In this document: piece after piece, positions 1 through 5,703 of the stretch
How positions within the stretch are numbered: position 1 is the stretch's first letter
How the letters are laid out: each line of letters opens with the position of its first letter
NCBI GenBank assembly: GCA_022508725.1
Contig: JAFLUR010000103.1
Span: 1-7,479, forward strand
Direction: 5' to 3'
DNA from: Oscillospiraceae bacterium
GTDB lineage: Bacteria > Bacillota > Clostridia > UBA1381
DNA length: 7,479 nt
The notes under the pieces: model-generated
Seen by the model: the letters and a program-made list of their open reading frames with translations, nothing else
Databases searched by the model: none
Told to the model about the DNA's origin: nothing
Translations under genes and position numbers: made by a program

Positions 1-1948
1 AGCCTATCGGATTATTTTCCGGGGAATAAGCGGGTATTATTATGTATTTTTCACCGTCTTCGAGTTCTGTTTTGTTCTCATCATGCCGGGCATTGCCGTC
101 TGCGTCGGTATAATATCTCGGCGTTACTATCTGCTCCCAAAAATTTGCCTGCTTTGTGAGAAGCGGCAGTAAAATATCCTTTTCAAGATCGAGATACCCT
201 CTCTCCTTCAAAGCCGCAAATTCCTCGTCGGTAAGCCCGCCGTCGTTTACGCCGAGAACCTTTTGCAGATCGTCAAATCTCATATAGTCGTTTATCGGTA
301 TAGATCGATTTCCGTAACACTGCCAATATTCGTATATCGGTAAAAGACACCAGCTCGCGCCGGCATTCCAGTATTCAAACGGATAGGCATTGTCATACTC
401 TACATGCATGGCACGGTCGGCGTCGGAGTTTACCGACGGCTGAAGCGCGTCATGCATACCGTACGCCATAGTTGCGTTATACATATAGTCGGGCGCATGA
501 CGGAGGAAAAATGTTATATATCCTTCCTGAAAATTTTCCAAATTAGAGGTATTCATCGAGCTGACCTGTAAATTCACATTCGCATCAAGCGTGTAAATTC
601 CTCTCCAGCCGGGATTCCACTCTCCCGTCCACATCCCGTAAAGTCTCGGCGCGGAAGTACCGCCGCAGCAGATCATGGCATAGCGCGCCTGTTCATACGC
701 GCGGCGCATAAATTCGTGATTTATGCGGCTTGTATTCTTCCGCTGTTCGCTTATAAGCGAATTGTTGTCATAACCGGCAAACTCTTCATCGCCTTCAAGT
801 TCAAAGCTCAAACGATTGAATTCCGCCTTTTGGAGCTCCGCGGACGGGGCAAGCGCGGCGTCATAGTCGAATTTGCCTCGGGCGGTATATTTTTCCGCCG
901 CATTCCGCGTTTTTTCCTCCAATTCATTTAAAAGTCCGTATGTATCCATACCTGCAAATTTTGTCATAACATCCGAAGCGCTTCCGGTCATATTAAAGCT
1001 TCTGTCCACCGCGGTTATAAGGTATACCGCATCCGCATTTTCGATTTTAACCGAGGCATTGTCACCGATGAGCATCGGATCGTCGGATGCGGAAACGACT
1101 CTCGTCTTTACGGCATTTTCGCCCTCCGCAAGAATCAAGGTAACGCCCCCGTAACCGCCGTCATAAAGCTCGCTGCCGTCATACGCGGGATAGTGAGCGA
1201 TTTGCGCGATATATGAACAATCCTCGGGTACAATTTTTTTATATCTCTGTTCGGTTACTTTACTCAAACCGTCCCATGCCTTGCACATATCGTCTATATC
1301 ATCTATGGAAACCGTTATATTGATAAGACGGTCTTTACTTGATTTTGTAAGTTTCGTCACAGCGACTCCGTCCGTTCTCGATGTGAACGAGCTTCTTTCC
1401 CATTCACCGTATTTATCACTGAATTTCACTCCGTTCTCAGCCGTTTCATAGTCGGTATAGCGAATATAATCCTTAGCCGTATCGGTATAATCGGCAGTAA
1501 GACGAAGCTGATGACCGGGGTGATAGCTGTAATAAAAGGTACGGGCGCGTTTTTTGCCGTTTGCGTCCTTTATCTCCCATTTATCATTAAGGTTAAACAC
1601 ATTCAGCCTTGCGTCCTCAAGCTGTCCCGGCAGTTCTGCCGGTATTTCCCGCGGCTGAGACGACGGATAATTAAAATACATATGCTGAAATATAAAAGCG
1701 TCGCTGTACGGCTCACCGCTTGTTACATATCCGATCTCTCCGTTGCCGCTTATCATTCCGTCGCGCCACGAGCGACTGCCGCTGTCCGCATGACGGTCTT
1801 TTACAGCGTTATAACCGTTTACAAAGTTCCCTTTTTCGTATAACCCGTGCATTTCATCCCCACTCTCCGCATTTATTCCCGATATTGCGCCAAGCATCAT
1901 AAAAACGCTTAATGCAGCGGAAATAATTCGATTTAAAAATTTTTTCAT
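1..1948 (-). CDS. Secreted GH95-like glycoside hydrolase (alpha-L-fucosidase superfamily), C-terminus cut by window edge
   Basis: The frame stays open from an ATG at 1948 to the left edge (649 codons), so the 3' end is missing. Residues 1-27 form a signal peptide: MKK, a hydrophobic core, then a likely cut after INA. GH95 features seen by eye are an N-terminal WRDGMISGNGEIGY block (61-74), matching the family's 'GNGrlGA' region; GMWTGEWNPGW (438-448), matching 'GLWN...PPWG'; an Asn-x-Asn pair at N457 and N459; a WNAGASW...IYEYW helix (527-542); and AYSPEN (640-645). In the characterised AfcA enzyme the Asn-x-Asn pair helps position the catalytic water. The Glu of SPEN (E644) probably aligns with the general acid; this is my alignment, not a computed one. 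The catalytic Asp would lie beyond the edge. Family members usually hydrolyse terminal alpha-L-fucosyl (some alpha-L-galactosyl) residues by inversion. The family's usual MNYW after the Asn pair is replaced here, and about 40 extra residues precede SPEN, so it is a divergent member of uncertain substrate. It is the second gene of an operon, 14 bases after the beta-helix gene. Confidence 0.75.
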   Translation of the reverse strand, partial: MKKFLNRIISAALSVFMMLGAISGINAESGDEMHGLYEKGNFVNGYNAVKDRHADSGSRSWRDGMISGNGEIGYVTSGEPYSDAFIFQHMYFNYPSSQPREIPAELPGQLEDARLNVFNLNDKWEIKDANGKKRARTFYYSYHPGHQLRLTADYTDTAKDYIRYTDYETAENGVKFSDKYGEWERSSFTSRTDGVAVTKLTKSSKDRLINITVSIDDIDDMCKAWDGLSKVTEQRYKKIVPEDCSYIAQIAHYPAYDGSELYDGGYGGVTLILAEGENAVKTRVVSASDDPMLIGDNASVKIENADAVYLITAVDRSFNMTGSASDVMTKFAGMDTYGLLNELEEKTRNAAEKYTARGKFDYDAALAPSAELQKAEFNRLSFELEGDEEFAGYDNNSLISEQRKNTSRINHEFMRRAYEQARYAMICCGGTSAPRLYGMWTGEWNPGWRGIYTLDANVNLQVSSMNTSNLENFQEGYITFFLRHAPDYMYNATMAYGMHDALQPSVNSDADRAMHVEYDNAYPFEYWNAGASWCLLPIYEYWQCYGNRSIPINDYMRFDDLQKVLGVNDGGLTDEEFAALKERGYLDLEKDILLPLLTKQANFWEQIVTPRYYTDADGNARHDENKTELEDGEKYIIIPAYSPENNPIG

Positions 1949-1955
1949 GGTAAAA

Positions 1956-1963
1956 CCGCCTTT
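1956..1963 (-). promoter_or_regulatory. Ribosome binding site of the GH95-like gene, overlapping the upstream stop codon
   Basis: On the minus strand AAAGGCGG lies 7 bases before the ATG at 1948. Its first A is also the last base of the TGA stop of the beta-helix gene (1963-1965). Only 14 bases separate the two genes and no promoter fits between them. This indicates one transcript and probable translational coupling, and it fixes the ATG at 1948 as the start, which also begins a proper signal peptide. Confidence 0.7.
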
Positions 1964-4900
1964 CAACTGTATTTTATTTTTTCCGACACAGGCGTCATAT
2001 CGTCCTTCCAAAAGAATACCGCCGCGTCCCCGTTGACTTTTATATCAACGGTTATTTCTTTGGGAATATCCTTTTCCAATTCCGCCCGGTTTATTTTCAC
2101 AAAAAGCAATGCGCCGTTTTCATCATAAACAGCCGTAATCATTTTGTACTCGCCGTCGGTGTTGCTTTGGGCGCGTACACTGACGCTTTCTGCGCTTAAC
2201 GAGGTGATTTCCGCCTCGATCCGCGGTTTTACGTCCGGTCTGGGCATCGGCGTTTCGTCCGGTCCGGGTGTCGATGTTTCGTCCGGTCCGGGCATCGGCG
2301 TTTCGTCCGATCCGGGTTCTTTTTTTGTCGTATACAGCTCGATTTCCTTTATATTAAGCCTGTTTCCGCCGTCGCCTCCGCTGCCGAACGGCCAACGCCA
2401 TACTGCATAGTCCGAGCCGGTCTTATACTTTGTGCGTATGTAACGTACATATTTGTACATCTGAGGATCATCAAATTCAAAAATATCCTTACTTATATCC
2501 CCCGTACCGTCGGGCCATGTATTCATAATGCCTATCGTTTCCCAGCTTTTACCGTCAAATGAGCCTTGAAGCTCACAACCCACCGCAAGACACCAATCCG
2601 CCCAATAATTATTATCCGTCGTCATTCCGCCGGCATTGTATTGACGACGGATTATTATTTTATCAAGAGTTTCTTTTCCGCTCAATTCAAGCAGCAGATA
2701 CTGCTCCGATATTGAATCGGCAGTCTGCCCGGATAGTGTGTACACCGTGTTCCTGTCTTTATCCGCGGCATATTCCGGTCTGCTGTCCGCATCACAGCCT
2801 GCGGCGCTCACTTTGACAATATCAACGGCGTAAACGGGTGTTTTACCGTAAAAGCTGATTTCCTGCATGTTCAGACGATTTCCGCCGTCGCTCGACGACC
2901 ATCGCCATACGCCGTAATCCGAACCGGTCTTGTATTTTGTGCGTATGTAGCGCACATATTTACATAAACGCGGGCTTTTGAGTTCAAATATCTCCTGTTT
3001 CGTCTCACCCGTGTCATCCGGCCAAGTGTTCATAACACCTATCGTTTCCCAATTTTCGCCGTCAACCGAGCCTTGAAGCTCACAGCCTACCGCAAGACAC
3101 CAATCCGCCCAATAGCTGTTGTCGGACGTCATCCCGCCGGCGTTGTATTGACGGTCGATCACAATTCTGTCAATTACGGTCTCATCGTCAAATTCGATAA
3201 GCAGATATTGATCTGCCATTGAATTTGCCGTCTGTCCCGAAAGGGTATAAACCGTATCGCTCCTTCCGTCAATGGCGAATTCCGCCGAGCTTGCGCTGTC
3301 CGCAGCGGTTGCGGTCGCTTTCTTCGGTGTTATCGGTTTGTATATGTAATAATCGGTTTCATCATATTTTTCTTCCGGATTTAATATATCGTCGAGATAT
3401 TCCCGCGCTTCTTCCGCAAGCTCCGTACAGCTTCTGTCCGTAACAATTCCGGACTCGCCGAAAACAGCCGCTGTGCTTTCATTTGCCCCGGGATCGACAT
3501 TGAGATAATTGTCAACGGTTGTGTTTTTATCCTTACAACCGTTAAAATTCATTCCGTTGCCCCATACTCCGGCTCCTATACCGTAAGTCAGGTTTTCCTT
3601 TATCGTATACCCTTCTGTCCGTTCATCAAAATACATTACCGCATAACCGTAATCAAACCACGGCTTATAGCTCAGATCATAGATACAGTTTCTCGCGCAG
3701 AGCGACTGCGGCTGCTTCGATAAGGTATAAATCGCGCCGAAGTCGCAGGTAACGAGTCCCACATTATGAATTCTGTTTGCAAAAATAATATTGCGCTCCA
3801 TTGCGTTGTCCTCGGCGGTCCAGCCAAACCCTACCGAAATGCCCGAATACGGCGCATTATATATCTCATTGTGAGCTATCACGATATTTTTGGGATACCC
3901 CGCGACGATCGCCACGGCTCCTTCGTATTCCGTACCGATGTCATAAACGGCATTGTTTATAATATTGATGTTCTCACATATCTCCGATTTGTCTTTGGGA
4001 TTATACGCTTCATGAAATTCGGTATTTTCATCAAGGACGAATTTTGCCGCCGAAATGCCGTTCCCGGCAACGTCATATATCTCGTTACCGAAGATATTGC
4101 TGTTTGTAACGCCGCAGTACAGATCGACAGCGGTCGAACCTGCTTTTCTGAAGGTACAGCCGGTGATATTGAGATTATCAGCGTATTGCGCATAAAACGC
4201 GCCCGGAGGATGATATACCGTTATGTTATTGTCCAAATCGGACGTAAGAACATATTGAGACGCCTGACCGCCTACAAGCCCTTCCTCGCTCGGACGAGTC
4301 CACGTTGAACCCTCGAAAACAATATTTTCAAAGCTGAGATCACATACACGGTTTCGGTCGCTTCCGTCTATGCTTATAAGAGTTTCAAGTGCGGGCGCCG
4401 TGATCCGGGCATTACTCATATCCAAATCCGCCGGAGCCTTGTAATATATCATATCCTCCGTTACATCAAGATACCACTCGTTATCCTCGTCGATAAATTC
4501 ATAAGCATTTTCCAAATAATAGTATGATCTTGACCTATATCCGAGAGTGCTTCCGGTAATATCGGGATGCGGACGATTGAATAAACGCCCGCTTTCAGGC
4601 TCGCGCAGCTTAACCGCAGCCGCGTCAACAACTCCTTCGCCGTCACCGTTGTCAACAGTCACCGGCTTAAAATTGTTTTCCGCATCATATTTTTCAAATC
4701 TCAAAAGATTATCTGTCCATGCGGTGAGCAAATGAACCTCGACATTCTCAAAATTGTTCGGATTCTCAATATCATCACGGTAAAAATACAGCTCTCGGTT
4801 GTTTCGGGAATTTAATCCGAGCTCGCAGGTTCGTTTGAGATGATCGTATGTATTGCCCGAATATGATATATTTCTTGCCCGCAAAGCCTTCTTGCCGTTA

Positions 4901-5361
4901 ATGTATAATTGACGGGTATTAAATCCTTCCGGTACGGAAATGCGGTATATGTTTTTATCCGCATCATAAAGGCTCGGGTCGGTAAGTTCAATCATACCGC
5001 TTATAACAGGCGTTTCGTTTTCATATCCTTTCCATATCACCCTATGTCCGTTCCGTCCGCCGTCTTCGGAGGTAAATCGTACGGTTTCCGATATATTGTA
5101 CTCGCCTCCGCGCAATATAATTTCAATGTCCCCGGTCCCATCGAAACCGGTTCTTGCCGCCGCCTTTGCGGCTTCAAGCGTTTTCAGCGGTTTTTCTTCC
5201 GTTCCGGCATTGCTGTCATCTCCGTCCGGTGAAACATAAATCGTATTAATCTCCGCAGCATAAGAGGAATTGTCCTCTGCAGCCGATAACAACGAAGTAA
5301 AAGATATACCTGACATTAAAACACCCCCCGTTAAAATTGCCGCAATCAATTTCTTTGACAT
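1963..5361 (-). CDS. Secreted right-handed beta-helix glycoside hydrolase, GH141-like, with two CBM32-like (F5/8 type C) domains
   Basis: This is a complete 1132-residue exported protein. Residues 1 to about 27 are a signal peptide (MSKK, hydrophobic stretch, cut near LLSA). Residues 41-625 are a parallel beta-helix. They open with IYVSPDGDDSNAGTEEKPLKT and continue with LRGGEY (83-88), ETPVISG (116-122) and RQLYINGKKALRAR (150-163), the usual opening of GH141-type proteins. Repeated short Asn-rich turns follow (INIINNAVYDI, IVIAHNEIYNAPYSGISVG). Two discoidin/F5-8C domains lie at about 685-840 and 852-1011. After them come a Pro/Asp/Thr linker (about 1014-1046) and a C-terminal module (1047-1132) ending in VFFWKDDMTPVSEK. 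Characterised GH141 enzymes are an alpha-L-fucosidase acting on pectin (RG-II) and a xylanase; the two F5/8C domains probably bind galactose- or fucose-bearing glycans. No dockerin or LPxTG anchor is present, so how it stays at the surface is unclear. It could instead be a polysaccharide lyase-like beta-helix, since fold is surer than activity. The start is supported by AAGGAG 8 bases upstream and by the signal peptide. It heads the operon with the GH95-like gene. Confidence 0.8.
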   Translation of the reverse strand: MSKKLIAAILTGGVLMSGISFTSLLSAAEDNSSYAAEINTIYVSPDGDDSNAGTEEKPLKTLEAAKAAARTGFDGTGDIEIILRGGEYNISETVRFTSEDGGRNGHRVIWKGYENETPVISGMIELTDPSLYDADKNIYRISVPEGFNTRQLYINGKKALRARNISYSGNTYDHLKRTCELGLNSRNNRELYFYRDDIENPNNFENVEVHLLTAWTDNLLRFEKYDAENNFKPVTVDNGDGEGVVDAAAVKLREPESGRLFNRPHPDITGSTLGYRSRSYYYLENAYEFIDEDNEWYLDVTEDMIYYKAPADLDMSNARITAPALETLISIDGSDRNRVCDLSFENIVFEGSTWTRPSEEGLVGGQASQYVLTSDLDNNITVYHPPGAFYAQYADNLNITGCTFRKAGSTAVDLYCGVTNSNIFGNEIYDVAGNGISAAKFVLDENTEFHEAYNPKDKSEICENINIINNAVYDIGTEYEGAVAIVAGYPKNIVIAHNEIYNAPYSGISVGFGWTAEDNAMERNIIFANRIHNVGLVTCDFGAIYTLSKQPQSLCARNCIYDLSYKPWFDYGYAVMYFDERTEGYTIKENLTYGIGAGVWGNGMNFNGCKDKNTTVDNYLNVDPGANESTAAVFGESGIVTDRSCTELAEEAREYLDDILNPEEKYDETDYYIYKPITPKKATATAADSASSAEFAIDGRSDTVYTLSGQTANSMADQYLLIEFDDETVIDRIVIDRQYNAGGMTSDNSYWADWCLAVGCELQGSVDGENWETIGVMNTWPDDTGETKQEIFELKSPRLCKYVRYIRTKYKTGSDYGVWRWSSSDGGNRLNMQEISFYGKTPVYAVDIVKVSAAGCDADSRPEYAADKDRNTVYTLSGQTADSISEQYLLLELSGKETLDKIIIRRQYNAGGMTTDNNYWADWCLAVGCELQGSFDGKSWETIGIMNTWPDGTGDISKDIFEFDDPQMYKYVRYIRTKYKTGSDYAVWRWPFGSGGDGGNRLNIKEIELYTTKKEPGSDETPMPGPDETSTPGPDETPMPRPDVKPRIEAEITSLSAESVSVRAQSNTDGEYKMITAVYDENGALLFVKINRAELEKDIPKEITVDIKVNGDAAVFFWKDDMTPVSEKIKYS
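1966..2223 (-). other. C-terminal module of the beta-helix protein, related to the C-terminus of the peptidase protein
   Basis: This segment encodes residues 1047-1132, set off by the Pro-rich linker. It contains ITAVYDENGALLFVK (1075-1089) and ends with AVFFWKDDMTPVSEKIK. The same two landmarks, in the same order and near the C-terminus, occur in the neighbouring peptidase protein (AVYNKNGSLLSVK and VKGFIWGSLDTMEPLAK). I infer a shared small beta-sandwich module. Its role (surface retention, export or spacing) is not known to me. Confidence 0.6.
2233..2316 (-). repeat. 24-bp tandem repeat coding the PGPDETxx linker, about 3.5 copies
   Basis: On the plus strand GTCCGGTC or a close variant recurs at 2233, 2257, 2281 and 2305, an exact 24-base period. 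The units at 2233-2256 and 2281-2304 differ by one base. The last copy is partial. Translated, the repeat gives octapeptide units PGSDETPM, PGPDETST, PGPDETPM and PRPDVKPR, an extended linker between the second carbohydrate-binding domain and the C-terminal module. The near identity of the units suggests recent slippage expansion. Confidence 0.85.
2329..3309 (-). repeat. Tandem duplication of an F5/8 type C (CBM32-like) domain inside the beta-helix gene
   Basis: Two consecutive modules (first about 2842-3309, second about 2329-2808) encode very similar domains. The shared blocks include TVYTLSGQTA, RQYNAGGMT, YWADWCLAVGCELQGS, MNTWPD, KYVRYIRTKYKTGSDY and GGNRLN. By hand alignment roughly 60-65 percent of residues match. 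The similarity shows in the DNA too: CCTATCGTTTCCCA on the plus strand occurs at 2531 and 3038, followed by a long near-identical run. Both copies keep a Cys pair (C755/C760 and C924/C929) that could form a disulfide. An internal duplication within this gene is the simplest origin. Confidence 0.8.
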
Positions 5362-5366
5362 ATTAT

Positions 5367-5376
5367 CCTCTCCTTT
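5367..5376 (-). promoter_or_regulatory. Ribosome binding site of the beta-helix gene
   Basis: The minus strand reads AAAGGAGAGG, whose AAGGAG core sits 8 bases before the ATG at 5361. This strong match to the anti-Shine-Dalgarno sequence decides the start, which is followed immediately by a typical signal peptide. Confidence 0.85.
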
Positions 5377-5396
5377 CCGACATGATCATTTATTTG

Positions 5397-5425
5397 ATTA
5401 TAACACGGAAATCGCGGAAAGTAAA
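5397..5425 (-). promoter_or_regulatory. Probable sigma-A promoter of the beta-helix/GH95 operon
   Basis: On the minus strand a perfect -10 TATAAT (5397-5402) is preceded by TTTACT (5420-5425, four of six matches to the consensus) with a 17-base spacer. Transcription would start near 5390, giving a 5' leader of about 30 bases. The spacer holds a direct repeat on the plus strand, CGGAAA at 5406-5411 and at 5415-5420, nine bases apart, which could be coincidence or a protein-binding site. The placement just ahead of a strong ribosome binding site supports the call. Confidence 0.7.
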
Positions 5426-5511
5426 TGTAAAAACACGCCATGTTTTGCATCACGATGTCGCATATATGATGTGTCAGTCGCTTTAGGTGTAACGCAGTCA
5501 TTTCAAGAGCA

Positions 5512-5539
5512 CACATACCATATGACAATTCGGTATGTG
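5512..5539. promoter_or_regulatory. Perfect 8-bp inverted repeat upstream of the operon promoter, candidate operator
   Basis: CACATACC (5512-5519) and GGTATGTG (5532-5539) are exact reverse complements separated by 12 bases. The left arm ends about 87 bases upstream of the -35 element, a position suited to an activator site or a regulator binding at a distance. It is not followed by a T run, so it does not look like a terminator. No regulator gene is in the window to link it to. Confidence 0.35.
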
Positions 5540-5703
5540 AATCATTCTTCAGTATCGTTACTCAAAGGCTCGGTCATTTTCTTAAAGATGTTATGCTGCA
5601 ATTGACGATTAAGCAGTTATTTGCGGCATATGAGCGTTGCTTCCCCTGCTGTTTTACTAAATATTTCACCGGAACTTCCTAATTTCGGGTATTTTTTTAA
5701 TTT

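Larger units (their letters stand above)
5362..5703. other. Intergenic region between the peptidase gene and the beta-helix gene
   Basis: This 342-base stretch carries the promoter and ribosome binding site of the beta-helix operon at its left end and an 8-bp inverted repeat in its centre. The right 150 bases, downstream of the peptidase gene's stop, are AT-rich. I found no GC-rich hairpin followed by a T run on the minus strand, so there is no clear intrinsic terminator. Short reading frames here look non-coding: they lack plausible ribosome binding sites and recognisable protein features. Confidence 0.7.

Noticed and set aside
1014..1843. Plus-strand open frames within the GH95-like gene as separate genes
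   Set aside because: They lie antisense to a frame that encodes a continuous GH95-like protein with a signal peptide, and they show no start signals or domains.
3766..4308. A 180-codon open frame on the plus strand, antisense to the beta-helix gene
   Set aside because: It is a shadow of the minus-strand coding sequence: no ribosome binding site, no recognisable domain, and the minus frame has clear protein motifs throughout.
5346..5528. A 60-codon minus-strand open frame as a leader peptide upstream of the beta-helix gene
   Set aside because: It runs through the promoter -35/-10 and overlaps the hydrolase start in another frame, with no Shine-Dalgarno sequence before its ATG.
5270..5605. 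A 111-codon plus-strand open frame crossing the start of the beta-helix gene and the intergenic region
   Set aside because: It runs antisense through a clear signal peptide and promoter, lacks a ribosome binding site and has a composition unlike a real protein.
5664..5703. Intrinsic terminator after the peptidase gene
   Set aside because: The T-rich run is on the plus strand, so it is an A run in the transcript, and no GC-rich stem precedes a U tract in the direction of transcription.
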